A stretch of DNA of 64,000 nucleotides, taken from assembly GCA_035263865.1 (NCBI GenBank), contig DATFQX010000422.1, forward strand, positions 1 to 64,000, read 5' to 3'. The stretch comes from VAZQ01 sp035263865 (lineage in GTDB: Bacteria; Pseudomonadota; Alphaproteobacteria; Rhizobiales; Xanthobacteraceae). Shown piece after piece: positions 50,763 to 58,901 of the stretch; positions within the stretch are counted from its first letter, which is position 1, and every line of letters begins with the position of its first letter. Both the position numbers and the translations under genes were made by a program. The notes below the pieces were generated by a model. That model was not told the DNA's origin. It saw nothing but the letters and a program-made list of their open reading frames with translations, and made no database searches.

Positions 50763-51429
50763 CCGAGGCGGATGCGGTTTGCGCTCCTGCGGGGGCCGCA
50801 GGCTTCTGCGCTGTGGCGGAGGGCTTGGTTGAAGAGATCTGCGCGACCGCCGGGCTCGACATGTAACGCTTTCCAGCATTGAGCCGCTTGAGGCTGCTGA
50901 CCCAGTCCTCCGGATACAACAGGTGATTCCCGGGAACTTTCAAGCCCATGTATCGCGCAATATCTTGGATGAAGGCGATACAATTGTAGGTAGCGGCATT
51001 CCACAGGGGCGACGTGGCCTGCAAGTGCTTGATATACGCGAACACTCGCTTAGCCTCGGGCTCGGTCATGTAGACGCGGTAACTCGCGGTCACATAGTCC
51101 TCGTCAAGGTCGCCGTAGCTCTTGCCCGTTTCGGACGGGACCGGCAAAACGTGCCCGAGAAGGTAGGGAATGACGCTCTCGGTCGCCGGATGAAGGCCCG
51201 CGACTTCAATTTGTTTCTGGTCGGCTCGTCCGTACCAGACGAAGGCATGGCCGTAGCTGGCGGCGGTCCGCGCGCGGAAGTCGACGTAATAGATTGCTTG
51301 CGGGTTGGCGCTAGCCGCCCTGGCGGGTGCGTCCTGCGCACTGGCAGGCTGAAGTTGCATTCCCACGACGATCGCGGCTGCACACACGCTCAAAACGAGG
51401 GCGCGCGCTTTCGTCTGATGATCACGCAT
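50752..51429 (-). CDS. Secreted papain-like (permuted NlpC/P60-type) hypothetical protein
   Basis: 225 residues with a signal peptide (about 8-31, ending PASAQ). YYVDFRARTAASYGHAFVWY supplies a histidine (His61) before ATYNCIAFIQDIARYMG with cysteine Cys150. His-before-Cys order with these contexts fits circularly permuted papain-like enzymes (LRAT/YiiX style), which cut or form amide or ester bonds; this is inference from the two motifs. The last 45 residues are Ala/Pro/Ser/Lys-rich and probably disordered. The stop codon is embedded in a 19-bp tandem repeat. It lies 125 bases downstream of KYP peptide 2 on the same strand. Confidence 0.72.
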   Translation of the reverse strand: MRDHQTKARALVLSVCAAAIVVGMQLQPASAQDAPARAASANPQAIYYVDFRARTAASYGHAFVWYGRADQKQIEVAGLHPATESVIPYLLGHVLPVPSETGKSYGDLDEDYVTASYRVYMTEPEAKRVFAYIKHLQATSPLWNAATYNCIAFIQDIARYMGLKVPGNHLLYPEDWVSSLKRLNAGKRYMSSPAVAQISSTKPSATAQKPAAPAGAQTASASGGY

Positions 51430-51554
51430 TGTTGGCTCCCCTAATCATCATTCCACTTCAGCAATGGCTGAAGCGGCCGGCGCTTAGCGCTGCTTGGAGT
51501 GTCGCGGGGGGTTGCTCGCGTTTTGCGCGAGTACCCCCCTTGATGACATTATTG

Positions 51555-51740
51555 CTAGCCCTTCGTCACTACGGGCGCGGGCGTTGGATATTTACCCGGA
51601 TACTTGCCGACCGGATACTTGCCTGGATACTTGCCAACGGGAGCCGGCGCCGGAGGCGGCGGCTCTTTGCGCGGCAGATCAGCGGCGGCGGCGGCGCTCA
51701 GCATGGCCAAGGACGCAGCCGTTGCGAGTACAATCTTCAT
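51555..51740 (-). CDS. Small secreted KYP-repeat peptide 2 (61 aa)
   Basis: A paralogue of the peptide at 42243-42431. Signal peptide 1-20 (MKIVLATAASLAMLSAAAAA), then DLPRKEPPPPAPAPV, then GKYPGKYPVGKYPGKYP, then the tail TPAPVVTKG. The start at 51740 aligns with that of peptide 1; another ATG lies just before (51743). The leader ACACAAGGGGAATAG is nearly the same as in peptide 1. As with peptide 1, a secreted protein gene follows downstream on the same strand. No function is known to me. Confidence 0.75.
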   Translation of the reverse strand: MKIVLATAASLAMLSAAAAADLPRKEPPPPAPAPVGKYPGKYPVGKYPGKYPTPAPVVTKG

Positions 51741-51949
51741 CATGACTATTCCCCTTGTGTCTGGACAGCATCGCCTTCGGAAGGCCCCAGATGGAGCAAC
51801 CGAAGAGGGACGCCCCCCTCTTCCCATCACCACTTAGCCAGAGCGGTTTCCACCGCTGCACGGTTTAACGATGCTCTAACCGAACCCGCGACACAACGAA
51901 AAAGCGCTTATATCACCGGCGCGAATGATCCTTTTCGGGAGAGTGTTGC

Positions 51950-52105
51950 ATGAATAGCACGCACATCTCCACGAGAAACGCGCCGGACGCAATTTTGGAT
52001 GTAACGGCGCCTCGACTCTGCGTCTGCAGCGATTGGCGGATGGATTTTCGCGCTCATTTTATCAATGCGGTGGAGCAGACTCGATTCGAATTTTGTTCAA
52101 AATAG
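51950..52105 (+). CDS. Candidate small protein (51 aa)
   Basis: An ATG with GGGAGAG seven bases upstream opens MNSTHISTRNAPDAILDVTA and ends FEFCSK at 52105. It has no signal peptide, helix or family that I recognise, and is GC-poorer than its neighbours. It is listed only because of the ribosome site and its isolated position; it could be chance. The rest of 51744-52313 holds the KYP2 leader and nothing else recognisable. Confidence 0.25.
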   Translation: MNSTHISTRNAPDAILDVTAPRLCVCSDWRMDFRAHFINAVEQTRFEFCSK

Positions 52106-52313
52106 CGCGAATCGGGCGACTCCGCGGCAGGCACCGCTGGTGAAGGTATCCCGGCACGGAGGCATGCCCTCGCGCATCCCGCGTTCAAGCGCGCGGTTTT
52201 GGATGGCCCGTGTTTCCTTCGTGCTTGCCGGCCTCGACGCAATCACGACGAGCCTCGCTGCCGCAGGTGGCGTCGATCTCTCGAAGCGAGCGTCGGCCAG
52301 CGGCCGCGCCGGT

Positions 52314-53903
52314 TCATGGCGAAGCGCTGGCCGAGGCCGGCTGCGCGCTGCCCGGCCATCGCTCGTGCGTTAGAGGAACCGTCAGCCGCGCACGCAATCC
52401 ATCCGCTGCGAAGGATTGCTCCACCTGGCCATTGAGCTGTCGTTCGATGACCATGCTGATCAGCCGCGAGCCGAAACCCGCTCGTCTGCTCCGCCGGGGG
52501 GCCGGCCCGCGACTCTCGTTCCAATCGAGCACGAGCGTGAGGCCTTGCTCCGTGCGCGTTACGGACCAGCTCAGTTCGACGCGGCCTGTGCTAACAGAAA
52601 GGCTGCCGTGCTTGCTTGCATTGGTCGCCAGCTCGTGGACCGCCATGCTCAATCCAAACGTCGGGTCGGGCTCGAGGAAGACGTTGGGTCCCTTGAACGA
52701 GATGCGATCGAGGAACGCAGCGAGCAAGGTGTTGAGAAGCTCGCTGAGCGACGTCGACTTCCACCCGCCTTCGGTGATGAGGCGATGCGCATTGGCCAGC
52801 GCCAGAACGCGCGCCTCATATTTTGCCACGAGGTCAGGGAGGCTTCGCGAATTCTTTGCCGTCTGCGAGAACAGGGCCAGCAGCTGCGAGAAAAGGTTAC
52901 CGGAGCGGTGGCGCAGCTCGCGGATCATCAATTCATGGCGTTGATCAAGCTGTCGACGCTGGATAGCCCCCGCCAGGACGTTGGCCACAGCTGCGAGAAA
53001 TGCCACGTCGTAGTCGTTGAACTTGCGCCGTTTGGCGGTATGCGCGCCGAGCACGCCATAGGCCCGCCCGTCGCGGCCCGCGATCGGGGTGGTCAACCCG
53101 CTCACCACGCCGTGCCTACGCAGCAGCGGGGCTCCTGTGAACCTCGTCTCGGCTGCCAACTCCTCCACGATCACGGGGCGCCCAGCAGCGAGCGTGTAGC
53201 CGGCCTGCGTTTCGCGGCCGGTCGAAACGGTCGCGGTGCCGACCAGTCCGGGTTGCCAGCCGATGCCGGCCCTGAGCAGCAGCTCGGCGTCGCCCGGCAC
53301 GAGTTCGAGGATCTTCACCATCTCGAGGTCAAGGATGTCGCCAACCGTGGTGACCACCTCATTGAAATATTTCTGCAGATCGCTTTCGGTCAGCGCGCGC
53401 TCGCCCAGACGCGCGAGCGTTTCCTGCTGGCGCGCGCGTACGCGAACCTCGCGATTGATGCGCAGCCGCTCGGTGACGTCTCGGCACATGCCGAGCATTT
53501 GCACGATCGCGCCGTCCTCGATCATGACGGTCACGCATGCTTCGAACCAGCGCTCCTCGCGCTCGGATCGTCCCGGCAGGCGGTATTCGAGGCGACACGG
53601 CTCGCGCGTCTGCAGGCTCTTGGCGATGGCGCCGAGCACACCTGTCGTATCCTGCAATGCAAAGTCCGCCGGCGTGACTGACACCGTCCCGTCGCGCGTG
53701 CCCTCGGGACGCCCGTGGAAATCATCAAGCTTGGTCGACCACGCCAGCTGACCGGAGCGCAGGTCCCATGACCATATACCCACCTGTCCCGCGTCAAACG
53801 CGCGTTGAAACAGTTCCAGACCGGATGCAAGCGGCGCTGCTTCACGCGCCCGACTGTCGGCGCTTTCAACCTTGTCCTGCATCTCGAGCACTTTCACATC
53901 CAC
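52314..53903 (-). CDS. HWE-type sensor histidine kinase (PAS-GAF-kinase)
   Basis: 529 residues, no membrane helix, so cytoplasmic. Residues about 30-148 are a PAS domain (AFDAGQVGIWSWDLRSGQLA ... MCRDVTERLRIN), 155-315 a GAF domain (TVGDILDLEMVKILELVPGD), and 320-515 the kinase. The phosphorylation box is ELRHRSGNLFSQLLALF with His332, and the ATP site starts AVHELATNASKHGSLS. The HRxxN form and lack of a classic HisKA domain mark the HWE/HisKA_2 group, whose members phosphorylate PhyR in the general stress response. PhyR is encoded 1.9 kb away, so this is a plausible PhyR kinase. The signal sensed is unknown. Confidence 0.9.
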   Translation of the reverse strand: MDVKVLEMQDKVESADSRAREAAPLASGLELFQRAFDAGQVGIWSWDLRSGQLAWSTKLDDFHGRPEGTRDGTVSVTPADFALQDTTGVLGAIAKSLQTREPCRLEYRLPGRSEREERWFEACVTVMIEDGAIVQMLGMCRDVTERLRINREVRVRARQQETLARLGERALTESDLQKYFNEVVTTVGDILDLEMVKILELVPGDAELLLRAGIGWQPGLVGTATVSTGRETQAGYTLAAGRPVIVEELAAETRFTGAPLLRRHGVVSGLTTPIAGRDGRAYGVLGAHTAKRRKFNDYDVAFLAAVANVLAGAIQRRQLDQRHELMIRELRHRSGNLFSQLLALFSQTAKNSRSLPDLVAKYEARVLALANAHRLITEGGWKSTSLSELLNTLLAAFLDRISFKGPNVFLEPDPTFGLSMAVHELATNASKHGSLSVSTGRVELSWSVTRTEQGLTLVLDWNESRGPAPRRSRRAGFGSRLISMVIERQLNGQVEQSFAADGLRARLTVPLTHERWPGSAQPASASASP

Positions 53904-54309
53904 GATGCGACGGTCTTAGTTTGGATCCAGCGGAGCTTCGGGCGCAGCTTTCGTTTCGTGCGGCCGAATTCTTGCCCACGGTCCGCTTGAGTCAAGCGCC
54001 GGTTCTGTTCGCAGTTTGTCAGCCGAGTGCGCGTCCCGCAGCGCGGCAGCGGGCAAACAAGCACGGCGCATTTTGCTCTTTTAGTGCGCGGCCGCGGCCG
54101 CTTGGTTCAGATCGCGAGCCATAATCCTTGAGGCGCGAGAAGACTCCGGCGCGTCGAGCTAAAAGACCCCAGCGAGTGCGCCCTCTTGCCAATTACCGCG
54201 TTACAAGCTGCCGGTGTCGCGAAGGTTCCGCGCGCGCCTCGAACCGGCCGCCCTTCGGCCAATGTGCCGCATGCGCGGAAAGGTGTGCCCGATAGCAAGC
54301 GTGTCCTTT
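53904..54309. other. Intergenic stretch upstream of the HWE kinase gene
   Basis: 406 bases holding the kinase promoter on the minus strand. I found no GGAAC-N16/17-CGTT match and no coding content. Confidence 0.5.
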
Positions 54310-54633
54310 TCAGGACACGCAGCGTCCGGCGACTTGTGCCAATGGCGACTGGCCGATGGCGCTCACGATGGGTTCGCAGCCATCGAGCAGTCTGGGCTTA
54401 GGAGCGGGCGCCGGCGGTGGCTGCACCTCGGCAGGCCCGTTCACGGCGTTGCGGCTCTTGATCGAGACAAGCGGCAGGCGGTCGCTTTTGAGCGCGCGGT
54501 TCACCACCGGCACGCTGCGAGAAAACGACGCCGAAGCGGTGCTGGTGGCGGAAAGCTCAAGACAAAGGAGGAAGGCCGCGACCGCAAACAGTGCCCCGCC
54601 GCAGCCGACGAAGTATCGCGAATAACGCCGCAT
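54310..54633 (-). CDS. Membrane-anchored or secreted hypothetical protein (107 aa)
   Basis: Residues 8-30 are a hydrophobic segment (signal peptide or anchor: YFVGCGGALFAVAAFLLCLE). The remainder contains a proline-rich linker (EVQPPPAPAPKPRLLDGCEP) and ends SPLAQVAGRCVS; the two C-terminal cysteines may pair outside the membrane. No domain is known. The pattern (anchor, disordered part, LDGCEP...GRC end) resembles small rhizobial cell-envelope proteins. It lies in the general-stress block but its regulation is not visible. Confidence 0.65.
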   Translation of the reverse strand: MRRYSRYFVGCGGALFAVAAFLLCLELSATSTASASFSRSVPVVNRALKSDRLPLVSIKSRNAVNGPAEVQPPPAPAPKPRLLDGCEPIVSAIGQSPLAQVAGRCVS

Positions 54634-55126
54634 GGGTTGCTCCCCACGATCCCTGTGCTCATTAGTCGCGTGAACCCGCGAGAAGGTTCACGCACCGCGT
54701 CGGGGGATTCGCGCGGCGCCCGCGGCGGCAGACGGGGGCTCTCCTCCAACCCCTTGAGAAAAAGGATGATTTTCCGGTGGGCGGCGGCCGAGCAGCTCGC
54801 GAGGCGCTTCCGCCGCAGCAATTTCCCCGCGGCGAGGCGCCTACTATTTCAAAAGCGCGTCGACCGCAGCGATCTCGGGATGGCCAGGAACCAATCCGCG
54901 CCTCGTGCGTTGGACGAGCAGCCGGCCGCCCATTTCCCCCTCCCCGTGCTCGGCCGGTTATCTAGGGCGTAGTCGACAGATTAGGTCGGCTACGCCCCCG
55001 TCTTTTTCGTCGGGAAAGCGTCAGGTCTTTCTCAGCTGATGTGCCCGGCGAGGGCGTCGGAACTTTTGAAACTTTTGCTCCCCCGTCGGGTTTTCCCGCT
55101 ATCTCCAACAATCGCAGGAGCACGTG
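54634..55126. other. Intergenic stretch upstream of the CsbD gene, with one hairpin
   Basis: 493 bases without a gene. A hairpin GGGCGTAG-T-CGAC / GTCG-G-CTACGCCC (54965-54997, loop AGATTAG) followed by TCTTTTT may be a terminator on the plus strand. A GGAAC at 55050 has no CGTT at the right distance, so the CsbD promoter is not identified. Confidence 0.5.
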
Positions 55127-55327
55127 ATGAACTGGGATCGTGTCGAAGGCAATTGGAACGCGTTCAAAGGAAAGGTTCAACAGAAATGGGGCAAGCTCAC
55201 CGACGATGACCTCAACGTGGTCGAAGGCAAGCGCACCGAGCTCAGCGGTCGACTCCAGCAGCGCTATGGCGTGGCCAAGGATGAAGCCGAGCGCCAGATC
55301 GACACTTGGCTCAAAAGCGTCAACTAA
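55127..55327 (+). CDS. CsbD family stress protein
   Basis: 66 residues, the whole protein being a CsbD-like domain: MNWDRVEGNWNAFKGKVQQK, WGKLTDDDLNVVEGKRTELS, GRLQQRYGVAKDEAERQIDT. CsbD-like proteins are small, hydrophilic and induced by stress; their action is unclear. The ATG at 55127 (after AGGAGCACGTG) is preferred over the GTG at 55124. Placed in the general stress block with phyR, nepR and ecfG, and 31 bases ahead of a DUF883-like gene on the same strand. Confidence 0.9.
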   Translation: MNWDRVEGNWNAFKGKVQQKWGKLTDDDLNVVEGKRTELSGRLQQRYGVAKDEAERQIDTWLKSVN

Positions 55328-55358
55328 GGGGCGTGACGGCCATCGCGCCGCAGCAATC

Positions 55359-55760
55359 ATGTTTCAGCGATCCGGATATTCCCGCGCAATCTCCGCCCAA
55401 ATCGGGGACATAGATCAGCGTCTGCGCACGCTGGAGCGGCACCTCGAAGCAGCCGGCAGCCGCTCGGCCGCCACCGCCGCGCGGGCAGTAGATCATGTTG
55501 GCGAGAACGTCGCTTCGGCGTTGAGCAGCATCGCCGAGAATCTGCGCGGACGCGCCAACTCCATGCGCGGCGAGGTGGCGAAAATCGGTGGCGATGCGGC
55601 CAAGCTCGGGGATCAGGCGCTGCGCCGTCTCGCCGACGAAGTCGAGCATCGCCCCTTGGTCACGCTCGGGGTTGCCCTTGCGGTCGGCATTCTCGTGGGC
55701 TTGGCGAGCCATTCGCGCGCGAGCCACCCCCCGCGCGCGCCCGTTCGGCGCCGGCACTAA
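55359..55760 (+). CDS. DUF883/YqjD-like membrane-anchored protein
   Basis: 133 residues. Long amphipathic helices fill residues 15-100 (IGDIDQRLRTLERHLEAAGS, HVGENVASALSSIAENLRGR), followed by one membrane helix, VTLGVALAVGILVGLASHS. This resembles YqjD/ElaB-type proteins that tether to the inner membrane in stationary phase. The ATG at 55359 follows the CsbD gene by 31 bases, so both are probably one transcript. The last residues are basic and arginine-rich. Confidence 0.75.
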   Translation: MFQRSGYSRAISAQIGDIDQRLRTLERHLEAAGSRSAATAARAVDHVGENVASALSSIAENLRGRANSMRGEVAKIGGDAAKLGDQALRRLADEVEHRPLVTLGVALAVGILVGLASHSRASHPPRAPVRRRH

Positions 55761-55787
55761 CGGCGCGCCGCCGCGCCGATCCTTCCA

Positions 55788-56594
55788 TCACGCCGTGACG
55801 CGCCGCTCGCGGCGTTTCGCGGTACGCTCGAAGAACAGTGCTTGGCTGGCGACCGCCGACACGGTGGCAGGCTGGAACGGTTTAGCGATGAGGAAGGCAG
55901 GCTCCGGCCGCTCGCCGGTCAGGAAGCGCTCGGGATAGGCGGTGATGAAGATCACGGGCGCTTCGAATGACCCAAGCAGTTCGTTGACGGCCTCAAGTCC
56001 CGAGCTGCCATCGGCGAGTTGGATGTCCGCGAGAATGAGCCCTGGTTGGGTTTTCTTGGTCAGCGCCAACGCTTCCGCATGAGTGCGCGCAACTCCAAGC
56101 ACGCGATGACCGAGACCTTCCACCAGCGTCTCGAGCTCCATCGCAATGAAGGTGTCATCCTCGATGATGAGAACGTCGGTCGCGATCTCGGCCGCAAGCT
56201 CGCGGCCGGATTCCTCGACCAAACCGCGTAACTTCATCACGTCGATATCGAGCACGCGTGCCGCATCCGGCTCGGAGAAGCCTTCGAGCGCGACCAAAAG
56301 AAATGCCTGGCGGGGAAGCGGCGTAATGTTGGCAAGCTTATGCTCGCCGGGAAGTTCGTCCTCGCCCGTCGCCGGCGCGCCGTTGACCGCGACCGAGTTC
56401 CAGATTTTCGTGAACAGACGATAGAGCGCAACGCGCGGGCCCCTGGGGTCCTCGATCACTGCGCGATCCGCAATCAGCGCCTCAAGGGTGGCCGCAACAT
56501 AGGCGTCGCCCGAAGCCTGACTTCCCGTCAGGGCCCTGGCATAGCGGCGCAGGAATGGTAGGTATTGTGCTACCGCAGCGGAGGAATTGGACAC
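55788..56594 (-). CDS. phyR: PhyR, anti-anti-sigma response regulator of the general stress response
   Basis: 268 residues. Residues 1-130 are the sigma-like domain (AVAQYLPFLRRYARALTGSQ, PLPRQAFLLVALEGFSEPDA), and 140-258 the receiver domain (DVLIIEDDTFIAMELETLVE, phosphoacceptor Asp190 in LILADIQLADG, PVIFITAYPERFL, IAKPFQP). When phosphorylated, PhyR binds NepR and frees EcfG. The GTG at 56594 has GGGAGGGT before it and agrees with the promoter at 56629-56653; the longer frame to 56690 would cross that promoter. Divergent from nepR-ecfG, as in most alphaproteobacteria. Confidence 0.95.
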   Translation of the reverse strand: MSNSSAAVAQYLPFLRRYARALTGSQASGDAYVAATLEALIADRAVIEDPRGPRVALYRLFTKIWNSVAVNGAPATGEDELPGEHKLANITPLPRQAFLLVALEGFSEPDAARVLDIDVMKLRGLVEESGRELAAEIATDVLIIEDDTFIAMELETLVEGLGHRVLGVARTHAEALALTKKTQPGLILADIQLADGSSGLEAVNELLGSFEAPVIFITAYPERFLTGERPEPAFLIAKPFQPATVSAVASQALFFERTAKRRERRVTA

Positions 56595-56628
56595 GGCACC
56601 CTCCCATTTATCTGAGATTACCGGCGGC

Positions 56629-56653
56629 AACGGCCCTGTGGGAAAAAAGTTCC
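56629..56653 (-). promoter_or_regulatory. EcfG-type promoter of phyR
   Basis: On the minus strand: GGAAC (bases 56653-56649), 16 bases, then CGTT (56632-56629). This is the consensus of EcfG-dependent promoters, 35 bases before the phyR start. Confidence 0.85.
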
Positions 56654-56660
56654 ACGAAGG

Positions 56661-56685
56661 GGAACGAACCATACTGCCCCACGTT
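56661..56685 (+). promoter_or_regulatory. EcfG-type promoter of nepR-ecfG
   Basis: GGAAC (56661-56665), 16 bases, CGTT (56682-56685). It lies back to back with the phyR promoter, with seven bases between the two GGAAC boxes, giving autoregulation of the whole switch. Confidence 0.85.
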
Positions 56686-56743
56686 ATCATGCGATGAGCA
56701 CAGAGGGGCCCTGGGCCGGGGGATTTGGCCCGGGGGCGCCAAA

Positions 56744-57088
56744 ATGAACGAGAGAAAGCCGGGTCGAGTGGGCAATCCGCGGGAAGGGGCTGCTCGGGCC
56801 GACTCGATGCAGACGAATCCGCTCAGGTCAGAGGCGACCATGCATACCGACGCGCAAGTTAGAAAGGGCGGGGGACGCCTCAGCCGTGAGGATCAGCGTA
56901 GAATTGGCGACATCCTTCAGCGCGTCTACGACGAGGTGTTGCGCCAGGGCGTTCCCGACCGCTTCAAGGACTTGCTGGACCAATTCGACCGAACCGAGGA
57001 GGACGGCGAGGCCGCGACGGCCGCGGGGCAGGAAGCTGATCGTCTGGTTGGGGCCAAGGCATTCGACAACAAGGGGTCGAGATCATGA
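56744..57088 (+). CDS. nepR: NepR anti-sigma factor
   Basis: The NepR core is RRIGDILQRVYDEVLRQGVP then DRFKDLLDQFD, the two helices that clamp EcfG and are taken over by PhyR. The tail after residue ~90 is acidic and Ala/Gly-rich. The start is uncertain: ATGs at 56744 (114 aa), 56807 and 56840 all precede the core; the one at 56840 has the best ribosome site (AGAGG), and family members are usually about 60-80 residues. Its stop overlaps the ecfG start (ATGA), so NepR and EcfG are made in a fixed ratio. Confidence 0.9.
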   Translation: MNERKPGRVGNPREGAARADSMQTNPLRSEATMHTDAQVRKGGGRLSREDQRRIGDILQRVYDEVLRQGVPDRFKDLLDQFDRTEEDGEAATAAGQEADRLVGAKAFDNKGSRS

Positions 57089-57636
57089 CGATGCGGTCAT
57101 CCGTTCGTGACGCGATGCTCGCAGCGGTCCCGAGTTTGCGGGCATTCGCCATTTCGCTTTGTGGCAACGTGGATCGGGCAGACGATCTCGTGCAGGAGAC
57201 GTTGCTGCGTGCCATGGCAAACATCGAGTCGTTCCAGCCGGGCACGAACATGTCCGCCTGGCTGTTTACGATCCTGCGCAACCTGTTCCGCTCCGAATAC
57301 CGCAAACGGCGGCGCGAGGTCGAGGACACGGATGGCACCTATGCCGAGACCTTGAAGTCGCATCCGGAGCAGCACAGCCGGGTGGAGTTCGACGAATTCC
57401 GCGCGGCGCTTGCCAAGCTGCCGCCGGATCAGCGCGAAGCCCTCATTCTGGTCGGCGCATCGGGCTTCTCCTACGAGGAGGCCGCCGCCATCTGCGACTG
57501 CGCGGTGGGAACGATCAAGAGCCGAGTGAACCGAGCGCGCACGCGCCTGTCGGACCTGCTCTCGATTGAGGGTACGGACGATTTCGGTCCGGACCACGCC
57601 ACCCGCGCAATTCTCTCGGCGGGCGGTCGCCGCTGA
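57085..57636 (+). CDS. ecfG: EcfG general stress sigma factor
   Basis: A 183-residue ECF sigma factor. Region 2 covers about 10-80 (NVDRADDLVQETLLRAMANI, MSAWLFTILRNLFRSEYRKR), and region 4 about 115-170 (LPPDQREALILVGASGFSYE, CAVGTIKSRVNRARTRL). It directs RNA polymerase to GGAAC-N16/17-CGTT promoters when PhyR titrates NepR. Co-translated with nepR; the pair shares the EcfG promoter at 56661. An in-frame ATG at 57091 is a possible alternative start. Confidence 0.95.
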   Translation: MTMRSSVRDAMLAAVPSLRAFAISLCGNVDRADDLVQETLLRAMANIESFQPGTNMSAWLFTILRNLFRSEYRKRRREVEDTDGTYAETLKSHPEQHSRVEFDEFRAALAKLPPDQREALILVGASGFSYEEAAAICDCAVGTIKSRVNRARTRLSDLLSIEGTDDFGPDHATRAILSAGGRR

Positions 57637-57682
57637 TCACTAAGTCATCAGTGTGCGCGATGGCGGGTCGGCGTGCGCCCTC

Positions 57683-58756
57683 TCAAGGGTGCACATCCTC
57701 CGTGAACCAGTCTGTCGGCAGCTCGTAACCCAATCTACGTTCCTTCGCCTTCCGATAGACGAGGGCGCCCGCGGCCGCGAACTGATAGCCCAGCCCGATA
57801 TTATTGATGAAGCAAGTCACGTCTGCATCTGACGTGCGGCCTTGCACCCGCCCGGCGATGATCTGGGGCAATGTTGGAAGTTTGTCAAAACCGATCTCCT
57901 CCGCAAGCCGCCAACCTCGGCCCCGCGCTTTCTCTTCGATCACGACACCTGCCGCAGCGAGCTGCATGGGGGCCGGATCGTTCCAGTGAATGACGACGCG
58001 ATCGGCGCGCTTGATTGCCTGGGCCTCGATCTCCGGCCGCTTGATCGAGCTCAGGTGCATTCCCGGCTCGATCCAAGGTTCGAAGAAGACCGGATCGATG
58101 GAGTTGGTGGCGCACATGACAATATCGGCGTTTTTGACGGCGTCCTCCGCTTGCGCCGCCGGAGAAACCTCGACGCCGAGGAGCGCCGTCATGGCATCGG
58201 CAAAGGCTCCGCGGTTTTCTGGATTAGGGCTGAAGCAGTGAATGCTCGTAACGTCGCGCACGGTGCAGGCCGCCATGAGTTGCGCGCCGGCCTGCCAGCC
58301 GGAACCGAGAAGGCCGATGCGCTTTGCCTCCGCGCGGGCCAGATGCTTGATCGCGATGCCGTTGGCGGCGCCCACGCGAATGCGCTGAATGACGCCGTCG
58401 GGCAGGATGGCCAACGGCTCGCCGTTCTCGACCGAGAACAGCAGCACCAATCCGACGTAGCGGTTATTCGGCGCGGCTGCGACCTTTTCCCGGCGCATGG
58501 CGTTGCCGCGTTTGGGCCAGGTAATGATGTCCGAGTTGATGCGCACCGCCCCGACGCCGAGCTTTGGAGCCACGCCGTCCATGGACTTGAGGCTGTAGAG
58601 CGCATCCGCTCGCGTGGTCGGCGTAAAGCAGTCGGAGCGGGTGCGCGACACCCCACGCCCATCGGCCAGCTCGGTGTAGGCCTCTTCCATGACTGCGATG
58701 CACTCGCGCATCGTCAGCACTTTTTCTACGTCGTCGTTGGAGAGGATCAGCGTCAT
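57683..58756 (-). CDS. Ornithine cyclodeaminase/mu-crystallin family protein
   Basis: 357 residues. The NAD-binding motif is GLLGSGWQAGAQLMAACTV, followed by HCFSPNPENRGAFADAM. The N-terminus LILSNDDVEKVLTMRECIAV and TDVHP-like end are family-typical. Members include ornithine cyclodeaminase, alanine dehydrogenase and imine reductases. The residues that would tell them apart were not resolved, so the reaction is left open. Its start is 145 bases from the divergent dehalogenase gene, and the two may share a promoter region. Confidence 0.85.
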   Translation of the reverse strand: MTLILSNDDVEKVLTMRECIAVMEEAYTELADGRGVSRTRSDCFTPTTRADALYSLKSMDGVAPKLGVGAVRINSDIITWPKRGNAMRREKVAAAPNNRYVGLVLLFSVENGEPLAILPDGVIQRIRVGAANGIAIKHLARAEAKRIGLLGSGWQAGAQLMAACTVRDVTSIHCFSPNPENRGAFADAMTALLGVEVSPAAQAEDAVKNADIVMCATNSIDPVFFEPWIEPGMHLSSIKRPEIEAQAIKRADRVVIHWNDPAPMQLAAAGVVIEEKARGRGWRLAEEIGFDKLPTLPQIIAGRVQGRTSDADVTCFINNIGLGYQFAAAGALVYRKAKERRLGYELPTDWFTEDVHP

Positions 58757-58901
58757 TCGCGTTTTGGAAGCGGCGGCGGGGACAACTTAGCACTCCGCCG
58801 GCGCCTCTCCAGCCTCATTGCAGAGGGCTCGCCGGCCGCTACACGGAATTCGCCGTCCTGTCGCACTAGCCACGGCGTGCGTCCCGGCCGATAGTGGGGC
58901 G

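Noticed and set aside
52416..53681. 421-codon plus-strand frame opposite the HWE kinase
   Set aside because: Antisense to an intact PAS-GAF-kinase; composition is that of a shadow frame.
55040..55080. GGAAC upstream of the CsbD gene as an EcfG promoter
   Set aside because: No CGTT is found 16-17 bases downstream; the nearest CGT is about 20 bases away and reads CGTC.
55788..56690. 300-codon version of PhyR
   Set aside because: Its first 32 codons would read across the phyR and part of the nepR EcfG promoters.
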